Numbered from the stretch's first letter, positions 46,515 to 55,421 are shown. The stretch: DNA of 64,000 nucleotides from Planctomycetota bacterium (GCA_015654675.1 JAATGM010000010.1:62001-126000); one strand, 5' to 3'. Notes: generated by a model not told the origin, from the letters alone. Program-made: numbers and translations.

Positions 46515-48152
46515 ATGGTCATTGACGCTTCTCCGCGCACCCGGCGCAAGATTCGATTCATCAACCCCAACTCGGCACTCACCACGCTCACCATGCCGGA
46601 GCTCATCCAGAAGATGACTTTCTCGCGTAAAGCCATCTTCGCCCCCTCCGGACTCATGGTCTGTGCGCAGGTCATGCCCAAGGAATGGGAAGTCGAAATT
46701 GTCGACGAATCGGTGTTGGACGCCCCGCACGCGCCCAAAGCCGATGTGGACATCGTCGGCATCACGGCGATGACGACCCAGGCAAACCGCGCATACCAGA
46801 TCGCCGCCGGATATCGCAAGCTCGGCGTCACCGTCATCATGGGTGGCATCCACCCCAGCGCCGTTCCCGAAGACGCCCTGCGTCACTGCGACGCCGTTTG
46901 CATCGGCGACGGCGAAACTACGTTGCCGCACCTGATCGCCGACTGGGAGGCCGACCACGACCTCTCCCGCTCCAACGGAAATGGCAACGGAAACGGCGGA
47001 GCGCGCCACCTCCAACGCATCTACGACTGGACCAAGTTCGAAACCGCTCCCATCGGCACCCCACGCAAAGACCTGCTCAATCCCAAGGACTACCTGATCT
47101 ACAACCCCATCCAGACCACGCGCGGCTGCCCGCACGCCTGTACCTTCTGCACGACCCCGGGCGTCTTCGGACGCAAGTTCCGCCTGCGAGACGTGAAGGA
47201 CATCGTCGAGGAGATGAAGGAAGCCAAGGAGCGCTTCGGTACCTGGTGCTTCATCTTTGCCGACGACGACTTCGCCGGTAACCACAAGTGGGCGTTGGAA
47301 CTCTGTGCCGCCATGGAGCCGCTCAAGATCAGTTGGGCCAGCCAGTGTGATATCCTCATCTCTCGCAACGACAAACTCCTCGAAGCCATGCGCCGCTCGG
47401 GCTGCCAGGGTCTCATTCTCGGGCTCGAATCGCGCAAGCAGGACACCTTGTCCGAAGCCGGCAAGCGCTTCGTCAAGGCCGACAGTTACGAGTGGCGCAT
47501 CCGCAAGATTCAGTCCAACGGCATCAGCTTGTGGGGCGCGTTCATCTTCGGTTTCGACCACGACAAATGGCAGGACCTCATGTTCACCTGCCGTTTCGCC
47601 CAGCGCATGAATCTCGCCATGAGCTGTTACCCCATCCTGACGCCCTACCCCGGAACCGGCGTCTGGCACGAATACGTTCGCCAGGGTCGCATCACCGATA
47701 ACAACTGGGACCGATACAACGGCGCCAGCATCGTCTTCGATCCGAAGAATCTATCTCCCCTCCAGCTTCGTCACGCACAGATGTGCGCGTTCGCTGAGTT
47801 CTACTCACCACGCAGCATCCTCCGCCGACTCAAAGTGATGCCGCTTAAGAAGCGCGCATGGATTGCCAACATGGCAATCTGGCGTGGTGTGCGCTGGTAC
47901 TATGGCAAGAAGGGTCGCCTCGTCCCCCGTTTCAGCGACTTCCTCGACAGTAAGAGCCGTGCCTGGGACTATAAGGAATCTTCACCCCTCTCTGCCGATG
48001 GGCCGTGCTGCACTTCAACACCCAACCTCGCCGAACTCACCGTGCCCTTCGCCGAGCCCTACCAACAGGCCGCCGACTACATGCAATCACTGCAACGCAG
48101 TCACTCACGTCGGAAGTCCGACTCCGGCGTAACCTATGTCCGGGCGAATTGA
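46515..48152 (+). CDS. B12-binding radical SAM protein
   Basis: ATG 46515 with GGAGG six bases upstream. The N-terminal domain (residues about 10-150) is Rossmann-like: KIRFINPNSALTTLTMPELI, DVDIVGITAMTTQANRAYQ, VTVIMGGIHPSAVPEDAL, CDAVCIGDGETTLPHLIADW. The lower-ligand DxHxxG motif is not obvious. A Gly/Asn linker (NGNGNGNGG) joins the radical SAM domain, whose cluster motif CPHACTFC follows IQTTRGC, with later TWCFIFADDDFAGN and FIFGFDHDKWQ. Family members methylate or rearrange unactivated carbons (hopanoid, antibiotic or lipid substrates). The C-terminal half is basic and helical. The substrate is unknown, and it stands alone facing a lipoprotein gene. Confidence 0.85.
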   Translation: MVIDASPRTRRKIRFINPNSALTTLTMPELIQKMTFSRKAIFAPSGLMVCAQVMPKEWEVEIVDESVLDAPHAPKADVDIVGITAMTTQANRAYQIAAGYRKLGVTVIMGGIHPSAVPEDALRHCDAVCIGDGETTLPHLIADWEADHDLSRSNGNGNGNGGARHLQRIYDWTKFETAPIGTPRKDLLNPKDYLIYNPIQTTRGCPHACTFCTTPGVFGRKFRLRDVKDIVEEMKEAKERFGTWCFIFADDDFAGNHKWALELCAAMEPLKISWASQCDILISRNDKLLEAMRRSGCQGLILGLESRKQDTLSEAGKRFVKADSYEWRIRKIQSNGISLWGAFIFGFDHDKWQDLMFTCRFAQRMNLAMSCYPILTPYPGTGVWHEYVRQGRITDNNWDRYNGASIVFDPKNLSPLQLRHAQMCAFAEFYSPRSILRRLKVMPLKKRAWIANMAIWRGVRWYYGKKGRLVPRFSDFLDSKSRAWDYKESSPLSADGPCCTSTPNLAELTVPFAEPYQQAADYMQSLQRSHSRRKSDSGVTYVRAN

Positions 48153-48190
48153 CTCCCAACACTTCGGCCCGCCATTTTGGACGAGTTGAC

Positions 48191-48219
48191 TTGACAGCCC
48201 TGTGAAAAACAGGGTTACT
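48191..48219 (+). promoter_or_regulatory. promoter with palindromic operator in the spacer
   Basis: TTGACA (48191-48196), 17 bp, then GTTACT (48214-48219, weak -10). Almost the whole spacer is the inverted repeat CCCTGT-GAAAA-ACAGGG (48198-48214). It lies 44 bases upstream of the basic protein gene at 48264. A repressor site or a hairpin at the transcript start are both possible. Confidence 0.45.
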
Positions 48220-48263
48220 ACCCTTGCGCACAGTATTTCTGACTTCTTGCCAAGGAGTAGTAC

Positions 48264-48587
48264 ATGCCACGCAAACCACTAAGTCCTGAAGCCCGAAGGC
48301 GAATTTCCGAAGCGGCCAAGCGCCGCTGGGCCAGCTATCGCGCCGGTAAGCCTGCCGGTCGTGGTCCCGGTCGACCGAGCTCTTCATGGACGGCCGCGAA
48401 GCGCGCCGCCCAGAGCCGGAAAATTCGAGCCGCCCTCGCCCGCCGCAATTCCGGACGCGGACCGATCGGCCGAATCGCGAGCGCCGTGGTCGGTGACTTC
48501 ACCGGGGTCGCGACCGACGTCCTTATCAGCACCCGCCGACGGATCGATCAGGAACTCGCCGATCGGCTGATCCGCGGCGATGCCTGA
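48264..48587 (+). CDS. small basic DNA-binding-like protein (NUMOD3-like N-terminus)
   Basis: A 107-residue Arg/Lys-rich protein with a strong AAGGAG site. The N-terminal LSPEARRRISEAAKRRWASY resembles the NUMOD3 motif (SeeTRrKISeAxKGR) found in homing-endonuclease DNA-binding regions. GRGPGRPSSSW carries an AT-hook-like Gly-Arg-Pro core. Two further basic helices (AAKRAAQSRKIRAALARRN and DVLISTRRRIDQELADRLI) follow. No catalytic domain is present, so it looks like a nucleoid-associated or regulatory protein rather than a nuclease. The gene stands alone between the radical-SAM gene and a terminator. Confidence 0.6.
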   Translation: MPRKPLSPEARRRISEAAKRRWASYRAGKPAGRGPGRPSSSWTAAKRAAQSRKIRAALARRNSGRGPIGRIASAVVGDFTGVATDVLISTRRRIDQELADRLIRGDA

Positions 48588-48617
48588 CTAACGATACGAA
48601 TCTAAAGCTGATTACCG

Positions 48618-48670
48618 ACAATCCGCGTGCGCGAGCCGAATTCTTGGGTCGCTCACGCGGATTGTTTTCT
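48618..48670 (+). terminator. terminator overlapping the 3' end of the ABC permease gene
   Basis: A 17-bp stem with one mismatch (48618-48634 with 48649-48665) and a 14-base loop is followed by TTTTCT. It ends the rightward transcript of the basic protein gene. The right arm contains the last codons and stop of the convergent permease gene, so one element serves both genes, with the T-run only on the + side. Confidence 0.65.
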
Positions 48671-50485
48671 CACGATCATGTCGAAGTTGCGCACCATGTT
48701 GGAGTGAATCGCCCAACTGATCGCGATGTATATCCCCGCCGATACAAAGCTGCCGACCAGCGCCACCATGCGAAGTTGCGTCAGTTCCTGTGCCGAAACC
48801 GACAGGGCTCCCTGCGCGAAGTAGAATTGCGGATCCATCGCCATGAGAACGATCGATAGCGGGCAAAAAGCAGCCGCCGCTGCCGCCGGTCCCTGCAACG
48901 AACCACTACTCCGCACTCCGAACGCACAAAAACCGAGCAGTCCGAATGCAAAGAGCGTAATCGCCGCGCTCGCCAGAACAGCGGCTACGGTCTTCCGCTG
49001 CTTAATGGAATTTTGCAGGCCCATCGCGCAGGCGAAAACCGTAAACCCAACCGTGGCGAGCGGAACCGCCACCAGCGCATCCCAGTAAATCACCGGCCCC
49101 GAGAATAATCGCCCGCGCAGCAAATCAACCAATACGAACGCCGCCAGTGTCAGCGCCGGCACGGACAGCATCGGAACCGCGAAGCTGAACAGCCCGCGCA
49201 CCTTCCCCCAGATAATCTGACTGCTCACCAGCGGAGTCGCCAGCAAAAGATCAAGCGTGTTGCCTTCCCGTTCCCGTGTCATCGAAGTCGCTGCTGTGGC
49301 CGATGCGATAAACAGCGCCAGCGCCAACTCAATCCCCACCAGCGCCTTCAGCCACAATCGAACCTCGGTCGTCGCCATCCCACGCAGATAGGCGACCATC
49401 AGCGCCCCCGCCGCAACGGCGCCGGCCAGAACAAGAACCGTGCGCATCGAGCCGCCCGAACCGGCGGCCGCCTTCGTTTTCGCTTCTCGCCATGCAACTG
49501 GGTTGGCCCCGACGTGACGTGGTTTTCGCGTGATTCCGGACCCGCCATCCACTTTGGGGCGACTCAGCAACCTCCCGAGCCAGGTAGGTTCGCCCACCTT
49601 GCCGCCGCGGCGGACAAACCACACGCTCGCCAGCACCACCGACGACGAAACCACGAACGACATGACAATGAAGCTGATCGCCGGATAGGCCAGCCACTCC
49701 GCCCGCGGGAACCCGTAGTGAGCCACGCTCCCGTAGTCCGGCGCGGGGGTCTTGTTCAACACCACCCACATCGACAGGAACGGATGAAACGCCGCCAGCC
49801 AGCTCATCTTTTCGGTCCCGGCCGGAGCGAGAACTGACTCAGGCGGAATGAACCGCGGCAGCGTGGATAGTCCCCAGAGCACGGCCAGGTAGAGCCCGAT
49901 ACATAGATAGAACGAGAAAATTGTCCGCCCGGTGCCTACCTTGATCACGCTGATGGCGATTGCCATCGAAGCCGTGATCGTCGCCGTTGCAGCGGCGATC
50001 GCGAGCGACAACCCAATCTCCGTGCCGGTCACGCCACCGTACACCATCATGATGCAGAACAATGGAAGGCTTGCCAGCAAGAGAACAAACGCAAAATAAA
50101 GCCGGCTGAGTAGCGAGCCGAGGACGATTTGCGCATTCGAGAGCGGTGTAGACAGCAGAATGCTGAACGTCTGCGAGTCCTTCTCCTGAGTAATGGCCGC
50201 CGCCGCGAAGATCGGCGCGATCACGCACACCATCAGCAATTGAATCAGTGATACTGTCTCAAAGACCTGAGTCGCGCTCTTCGCCAGACTCGCCAGCGAG
50301 GCCCCCGCCGATTGCGTCAGCATCACGCCGCCCGCGACCACGATCGCTAGAATGATGAGATACCCGGCCCGAATCCAAAGATGGCTCACGCGCCGCCCGC
50401 CGGCATAAACCACGCGGACGAGAATGGGATTCGCCGGCGCCAGGTTCCACAACCACTGCCCGAGATCGCGAAAGAGTGTTTTCAT
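48653..50485 (-). CDS. ABC-2-type transporter permease, two membrane halves
   Basis: Residues about 35-300 hold the first set of about six helices (HLWIRAGYLIILAIVVAGGVML, LIQLLMVCVIAPIFAAAAIT, with the QEKDSQTFSILLSTPLSNAQIVLGSLLSRLYF coupling motif), and residues about 345-610 a second set (EREGNTLDLLLATPLVSSQIIWGKVRGL). The repeated TLDLLLxTPLSxxxIVxGK signature is typical of ABC-2-type permeases. At 610 residues it is a fused two-half permease. It is the last gene of an operon with the ATPase at 51684 and two exported proteins. Its stop lies within a terminator stem. Confidence 0.85.
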   Translation of the reverse strand: MKTLFRDLGQWLWNLAPANPILVRVVYAGGRRVSHLWIRAGYLIILAIVVAGGVMLTQSAGASLASLAKSATQVFETVSLIQLLMVCVIAPIFAAAAITQEKDSQTFSILLSTPLSNAQIVLGSLLSRLYFAFVLLLASLPLFCIMMVYGGVTGTEIGLSLAIAAATATITASMAIAISVIKVGTGRTIFSFYLCIGLYLAVLWGLSTLPRFIPPESVLAPAGTEKMSWLAAFHPFLSMWVVLNKTPAPDYGSVAHYGFPRAEWLAYPAISFIVMSFVVSSSVVLASVWFVRRGGKVGEPTWLGRLLSRPKVDGGSGITRKPRHVGANPVAWREAKTKAAAGSGGSMRTVLVLAGAVAAGALMVAYLRGMATTEVRLWLKALVGIELALALFIASATAATSMTREREGNTLDLLLATPLVSSQIIWGKVRGLFSFAVPMLSVPALTLAAFVLVDLLRGRLFSGPVIYWDALVAVPLATVGFTVFACAMGLQNSIKQRKTVAAVLASAAITLFAFGLLGFCAFGVRSSGSLQGPAAAAAAFCPLSIVLMAMDPQFYFAQGALSVSAQELTQLRMVALVGSFVSAGIYIAISWAIHSNMVRNFDMIVRKQSA

Positions 50486-50508
50486 CGATTCGATCCGCCG
50501 CGCGAGTC

Positions 50509-51642
50509 CTAACCCGGCGGCAACTCCAGCCCGGACTTCGCCAGTTGCGCCCGCGCCTGCTCCGCCGCGCTGGCCCGCTGCGACGACTCGGCCAACTCAT
50601 CCACTCGGTTCCGCAGGTCCTTCCCGATATCCTGCAGCGGCCGCAGCAACTCCTCGTATTCCCGATCCAGCTGCCACATCCACGGGCCCTCGCGAAAGTT
50701 TTTCGCGAGCCGCCCGCTCAATCCGGCAGCCGTCCGGTTTCGCCGCAGCCGCTCCTGCCACTCCGGAGTCTTCACCGCCTTCGCGCGCTCCAGGCACTCC
50801 TTCAGAATTGCCCGCGCGGACGTCGCCTGTGTCTCGCTCAGCTTGAAGTACTCGATGGCCGACTCGACATAGCTCGACCAGCGTGACTCCACGTCGACCT
50901 CCCAGTCGAGCCGCCGCTCGGCCCGCACACGCGCCCGTTTGACCTCGTCCGACTCCTTGCCGCCGCGTTCGTCACGCGCCGCCTCATTCTTGCGGCTGTC
51001 CGGGCTGACGTCGAAAAACGGGTTCGCCATGTCCGGCACATCCCCCTTCGACCAGCGCTTCATCCGCTGCTCGAAGCCGACAAACCCGGCGCTCACCACC
51101 GACATCTCGGCCGTCAGTTTCAATCGCTGCGACAGCGTCATCGTCTTGCCAAGCTGCGACGCCGTGGTCGTCATGAACTTCTTCATCTCGGGCAGGAAGT
51201 CGTCCATCATCTTGCCCCACTTCTGCGCGTCGTCCTTCGAAAACGAGCCCTCGTTCGCGATCATGTTTTCCATGAACAGTTCCCAGATATCCCGCCCTTT
51301 TTTCTGGGTGTCCTGTGCCATCCTCATCATGTTCCGCGATAAAATTTCCTGTGCCTGGTCTACTTGCTCGTCGCTGAGGTCGTATCGGCCGCGCATCTCG
51401 CGCGCCATGGTTTTCGCGATGCCTTGTGCCATCTTCGGCGTAAAACGCACGCCCACCTCGGTGGGCTTCATCTCGACTTCAGTCTCACCAGTCTCGAAAT
51501 TGAGCGGAGCGAAACCGTTGGCCGGCTGCGATGCCGGCGCGTCGCTGTCCGCCCGCGACGGCGTCAAAACCAACGGAAAACTCGCCACCATGCCCGCCAG
51601 CAGAACTATCCATCTCTTAGAATTGTCGCCTCGGCACGCCAT
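50509..51642 (-). CDS. exported protein of a planctomycete-type paralogous family (copy 2), in ABC operon
   Basis: Signal peptide WIVLLAGMVASFPLVLTPSRA with ASQPAN soon after. The mature part is helical and matches the protein at 39870-40940: REMRGRYDLSDEQVDQAQEIL, GFEQRMKRWSKGDVPDMANPFF, YFKLSETQATSARAILKECLERAK. The C-terminus adds QLDREYEELLRPLQDIGKDLRNRVDELAESSQRA, a coiled-coil-like helix. It lies between the ABC ATPase gene (41-base gap) and the permease gene (23-base gap), suggesting a periplasmic accessory of this exporter. The function is unknown. Confidence 0.75.
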   Translation of the reverse strand: MACRGDNSKRWIVLLAGMVASFPLVLTPSRADSDAPASQPANGFAPLNFETGETEVEMKPTEVGVRFTPKMAQGIAKTMAREMRGRYDLSDEQVDQAQEILSRNMMRMAQDTQKKGRDIWELFMENMIANEGSFSKDDAQKWGKMMDDFLPEMKKFMTTTASQLGKTMTLSQRLKLTAEMSVVSAGFVGFEQRMKRWSKGDVPDMANPFFDVSPDSRKNEAARDERGGKESDEVKRARVRAERRLDWEVDVESRWSSYVESAIEYFKLSETQATSARAILKECLERAKAVKTPEWQERLRRNRTAAGLSGRLAKNFREGPWMWQLDREYEELLRPLQDIGKDLRNRVDELAESSQRASAAEQARAQLAKSGLELPPG

Positions 51643-51683
51643 CGCAATGGTACTCCCGGTCTCCTGCCCCCAAGCCAGCCGGC

Positions 51684-52619
51684 CTATTGCACGTTGCCTT
51701 TCGTCAGGCGCATGAATGCCGTCTCAAGGTTCACCTGCTCTTCGCGCAGCTCTCGCAACGGCAACTTCGCGTCCAGCAACGCCCGCGCGAGGAACGAAAA
51801 GTCGCGCGCGTCATCCGCCAGTTCCACCATCAACCGGCCGTTGTTCGCCTCGACCCCCTTGACGCCCGTAAGACCCCTCAGGACGGTAGCCGCCTGCTCC
51901 TGCCCTGTCGTTACTTGTACCTCGACGCGGGTGCCAAGTTTCGCCCGTCGGATGATCTCATCGATGGTTCCGTGAAAGAGCAGCTCGCCGCGCTCCAGCA
52001 CGCCAACCGTTGTGCATAAGTCCGCCAGCTCAGGCAGAATGTGCGAGCTGATGAGAATGGTTTTCCCCATCCGCCGCAGCTCCTTGAGCAGCTCGCGCAT
52101 CTCAATTCGCGCCCGCGGATCGAGTCCGCTCGCCGGCTCGTCCAACAGAAGCACCTTCGGATCGTGCAACAGCACGCGCGCCACGCTCAGCCGTTGCTGC
52201 ATGCCGCGCGACAGCGAGTTCACCAGCGCGTCGCGCTTGTAAGCCAGATCAGTCAGCTCCAGCACATCGCCGACCACGCGTGCCCGCTGCTTGCCGACAA
52301 TTCCGTACGCCGACGCGAAGAACTCGAGATACTCCTGAACCACCATGTCTTCGTAGGCGCCGAAATAGTCCGGCACATAGCCGATCAGCGGCCGAATCTT
52401 TCGCGACTCGTATCCGACCGTGTGCCCGCAAACCTTCGCCTCGCCCCAAGTGGGTTGCAGCAAGGTTGCAAGAATGCGAATCGTCGTCGTCTTGCCCGCC
52501 CCGTTCGGACCGATGTAGCCGAAACACTCCCCCTGCTCGATCTTGAGGTTCAGGTTCGACAGCGCCACGAGCTTGCCGTAGCGCTTCGTCAGGTTGATTG
52601 TCTGCACAATGGTTGACAC
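51684..52619 (-). CDS. ABC transporter ATP-binding protein
   Basis: Starts with GTG at 52619. An ABC-2-type nucleotide-binding domain of 311 residues: INLTKRYGKLVALSNLNLKIEQGE, Walker A GYIGPNGAGKTTTIRIL, Q-loop YVPDYFGAYEDMVVQEYLEF, signature NSLSRGMQQRLSVARVLL, Walker B VLLLDEPASGLDPRARIE, and ISSHILPELADLCTTVGVLERG. The C-terminal extension (residues about 220-311) has a regulatory fold seen in such ATPases. It powers the permease at 48653 and follows the large exported protein by seven bases. Confidence 0.9.
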   Translation of the reverse strand: MSTIVQTINLTKRYGKLVALSNLNLKIEQGECFGYIGPNGAGKTTTIRILATLLQPTWGEAKVCGHTVGYESRKIRPLIGYVPDYFGAYEDMVVQEYLEFFASAYGIVGKQRARVVGDVLELTDLAYKRDALVNSLSRGMQQRLSVARVLLHDPKVLLLDEPASGLDPRARIEMRELLKELRRMGKTILISSHILPELADLCTTVGVLERGELLFHGTIDEIIRRAKLGTRVEVQVTTGQEQAATVLRGLTGVKGVEANNGRLMVELADDARDFSFLARALLDAKLPLRELREEQVNLETAFMRLTKGNVQ

Positions 52620-52626
52620 GGCCCGC

Positions 52627-55074
52627 TCACTCCGCCTTCGCCCGACGCTCGATCGGAATCGTGAAACGATACATGCTCAGTCCGTGAGTCGCAAAAAGCC
52701 GTTTGCCGTCGATGTTTATCGTCACCGGCGGCGGCTTTGACGCGAAACTGATCAGGATCGCCTGCTGCCGATTGAGCTGGTGCAGGCAATCCAGTCGCCG
52801 TCCGTGCGTGCGCAACAAAGTCGTCGACGAAAATCCCATGCCTTCTTTTGCATCCGGGTCGTACGCCGACAAAGTCGAAAGCAGCAATAGCGCCCGCTCG
52901 GCATTCGCGTCACGCCCCTCGCCGCCGCCAAGGTTTTGAAGCTGATCCGAGCCGAGCACCGACTTAAGGCCGTTGCTCCATTCCTTCATCGCCTTGCTCA
53001 GCAGCGGCAACTGCCCGCGCGTTCGCTCCGACTCCTTGCTGTTCGAATCGCGCGGGTCGGCCCGATCAAAATAGTTCGCCCGCACCGAGGACGAGTTTTC
53101 ATCCAGGTCCGCCCCGGATCCGCTCGCCGGAATGTCCCCGAGGAAGAAGCAGTTGATTCCCGCCGGACCCAGTACCCCATATTCGTCCGGATTCACCAGC
53201 AAGTAGCAGTCATGCAAATCAACCCCGAGCCGATTCTTGATGGCAGTCCCGCGAACGAATCGATCGACCGATTCCGACCGCCCGGTCAGCCGGACCGGCG
53301 CCATGACCAGCGTCGCCTCCAGCCGGCCATCCAGCGTTCCATCCCAGTATCCGTCCAGCTCTTTAACAGTCGCCCGGACGGGCAGCTTCTCGATTAATTC
53401 GCTCGCGTTGGCAATCTCGTAACTCTGCGGCGCGACGAATTCCTCCGTCGTCAGCAAACCGCCCGACTCGCTCGGCAACGGACGGATCGGCCCAAGCCCG
53501 TCGTTGTCCGCGTCGGCTTCGCCCCCGCCCAGCGGCAAGCGAACTTCCAGCCGCATGTGGCTCGGCGTCTTCACGCCAAACAGCGCGCTGGCCACCGCTG
53601 GATTGATGTTCGCCGCCCCATCCACCATCGACGTCTGTTCCAGTCGCGTCGTCACACCGCGCAGCGTTACGACGGCCACCGAGCCCAGCGCCGTCCCCGC
53701 AAGTGCCAGAAGCGTGAATGCCGACCATGCGTGATGAAGCAGTTGTCGTTTCTTCAGCCAGAACCAGGACCCGAATGCGGCCGTCAACGTATAGGCGATT
53801 GCAAAGCCCACCGCGGCCAGCATGTATGCCAGGCCAGCCGTCTGAAATCCGATCGTTGCCCGAATCGGCTCAAACAGCGGAGCCGAGTTCATCGCGTCGC
53901 CCTGCGGCGATTCCTTGGCGATCCCCAGAACTCGCTCATAGACGCGCCCGCGAAATGTCTCCGCTCGCTGCGCGACTTCGCGTTGCGCATCTTCGGCGAG
54001 AAGCCCCTTCGATCGCGAATCCGCCTTCGGCAGTGGCACCGCTCCGAAGAGCTCGCGCATCGACGCGCCCACGAACGTCACCGTGCCGCGCCCCACGCTG
54101 CGTCGATAAACCAGCGGATCAAGCCCCTCCAGACCTTTGGTGCTGGACGGAATCGACACCGCGCCAGCCACCGGAGTCATGACACACCGCGCCGCCGGAT
54201 GCTCGTCGAAATATGCATCCAGATCATGGGAATCGTCGCCCATGATCTTTTGCGTGAACTCCTGCAATTCTCGGGCAGGTCGAACGTCTTGGATGGTTAC
54301 GGGCAGAACTTCAGCCAGCACCGATTGGTTGATCGTTTGCCAGTTCCGCGACGCCGACAAAATCAAGCGCCCGCCGAACCGCACCCACTCGACCAGCGCA
54401 CGAAGCTGAGTCGGCGAGACCGCGCTCACGTCCGGGTCGTCCCACACCACCACGTCCGCCAGCTCGAGTCCGATCCATCGATCCGGCAGACTCCGCGGAT
54501 CAAGTGGCCGTAATTCCCAGCGATCGAAACTCTGCGCCTGCTTCGCGATCGTCGGATCTTTTGGCGGAGGCCGGTACCCCAGCAACGGAATCGGCGGTTC
54601 CGACAAATCGAGCATCAAACCGACTTCACTGCTCAACGAATTGATCGGATCGCTCAACAGCGAATCGTGCGACCCGCCCTGCTCATCCAGAATCGGAACC
54701 ACCTGGCCGCGGTCGTCCAGCAGCCGAACTGTCACTGGCTGACCGCTCCCGCGCGGCGCCTGCACGAAGTAGACCGCATAGGGTCGCGCTTCCGCCCCCG
54801 GCGCAAGAGCCACCGTCGTGCGACATCTCGCAATGTCGCCGTCTCGGTCTGGTTGTTGCACCTCAAGCACGCCGGAAAATGGCGCCGCGCCGCCATACGC
54901 CAGCATCACTTCAACAAACGTCCAGTTACCCTCGCGAAGCAGCTGCGCCCCACCGCCCGACAATCCCACGCGCGAGATCCGACCCGACACCTGCGCATCG
55001 GCCGATCGCCCGGCCAACACGACGGCACTGGCCCAGCACAGTCCGACGATGATTTTGGATTTGAGTGTACGCAC
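52627..55074 (-). CDS. large exported membrane protein of the ABC operon (GldG/DUF4350-like)
   Basis: Starts with GTG at 55074 (GGGAG five bases upstream) and a signal peptide (KSKIIVGLCWASAVVLAG). The N-terminal half is beta-rich, and then shows a glutamine-amidotransferase-like domain: LELADVVVWDDPDVSAVSPTQLRALVEWVRFGGRLILSA. Two or more helices cross the membrane at about residues 415-480 (LAYMLAAVGFAIAYTLTAAFGSWFWLKKR ... FTLLALAGTALGSVAVV), followed by a long second extracytoplasmic part. Such proteins accompany ABC-2 permeases of gliding/envelope systems (GldG-like); the role here is unproven. It is the first gene of the four-gene operon. Confidence 0.7.
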   Translation of the reverse strand: MRTLKSKIIVGLCWASAVVLAGRSADAQVSGRISRVGLSGGGAQLLREGNWTFVEVMLAYGGAAPFSGVLEVQQPDRDGDIARCRTTVALAPGAEARPYAVYFVQAPRGSGQPVTVRLLDDRGQVVPILDEQGGSHDSLLSDPINSLSSEVGLMLDLSEPPIPLLGYRPPPKDPTIAKQAQSFDRWELRPLDPRSLPDRWIGLELADVVVWDDPDVSAVSPTQLRALVEWVRFGGRLILSASRNWQTINQSVLAEVLPVTIQDVRPARELQEFTQKIMGDDSHDLDAYFDEHPAARCVMTPVAGAVSIPSSTKGLEGLDPLVYRRSVGRGTVTFVGASMRELFGAVPLPKADSRSKGLLAEDAQREVAQRAETFRGRVYERVLGIAKESPQGDAMNSAPLFEPIRATIGFQTAGLAYMLAAVGFAIAYTLTAAFGSWFWLKKRQLLHHAWSAFTLLALAGTALGSVAVVTLRGVTTRLEQTSMVDGAANINPAVASALFGVKTPSHMRLEVRLPLGGGEADADNDGLGPIRPLPSESGGLLTTEEFVAPQSYEIANASELIEKLPVRATVKELDGYWDGTLDGRLEATLVMAPVRLTGRSESVDRFVRGTAIKNRLGVDLHDCYLLVNPDEYGVLGPAGINCFFLGDIPASGSGADLDENSSSVRANYFDRADPRDSNSKESERTRGQLPLLSKAMKEWSNGLKSVLGSDQLQNLGGGEGRDANAERALLLLSTLSAYDPDAKEGMGFSSTTLLRTHGRRLDCLHQLNRQQAILISFASKPPPVTINIDGKRLFATHGLSMYRFTIPIERRAKAE

Positions 55075-55103
55075 GCCGGCTCCCGCCTTTTCAGGCGGCT
55101 CGT

Positions 55104-55394
55104 CTACACCTTTTCATTGCACGAACATACCATTTTTCCGCAGCCCGGGCATCCTTCGCTGTACTTGCGGAACGCCTCCGTCAGGTCGATCCCTTCCACG
55201 TTTGCCAGCGTCATCAACCATGCCAGCACATCCGCGAACTCGCCAGATTTCTCGTCAGCCGTGCCCGAGGCCAGCGCCGCCGCCAGCTCACCCACTTCTT
55301 CCATGAACCATAGAAACGTCCCCGCCGACCCGCGCACACGATCCTGGTGCGAGTACATCTTCTCGATCACAGTCTGCGCCACGCTCAGTTCCAT
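55104..55394 (-). CDS. MazG-like nucleotide pyrophosphohydrolase with Cys-rich tail
   Basis: A 96-residue all-alpha NTP-PPase-like protein. The metal-binding pattern WFMEEVGELAAAL ... GEFADVLAWLMTLAN gives the two ExxE/ExxD acidic pairs of MazG-type enzymes, which hydrolyse unwanted nucleotides. The last residues CPGCGKMVCSC add a CxxC-x4-CxC cysteine cluster that could bind a metal; it is not part of the standard MazG fold. The start has GGAAGG about nine bases upstream. It is transcribed leftward after the TPR-gluzincin gene. Confidence 0.82.
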   Translation of the reverse strand: MELSVAQTVIEKMYSHQDRVRGSAGTFLWFMEEVGELAAALASGTADEKSGEFADVLAWLMTLANVEGIDLTEAFRKYSEGCPGCGKMVCSCNEKV

Positions 55395-55421
55395 CCCGAA
55401 CCACCTTCCATCTTCTACGTC

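Noticed and set aside
45741-47669. Long leftward frame of 642 codons covering the radical-SAM gene on the other strand
   Set aside because: Only the last 188 residues (from 46307, with signal peptide and Shine-Dalgarno) look real; the rest is an acidic shadow of the radical-SAM gene.
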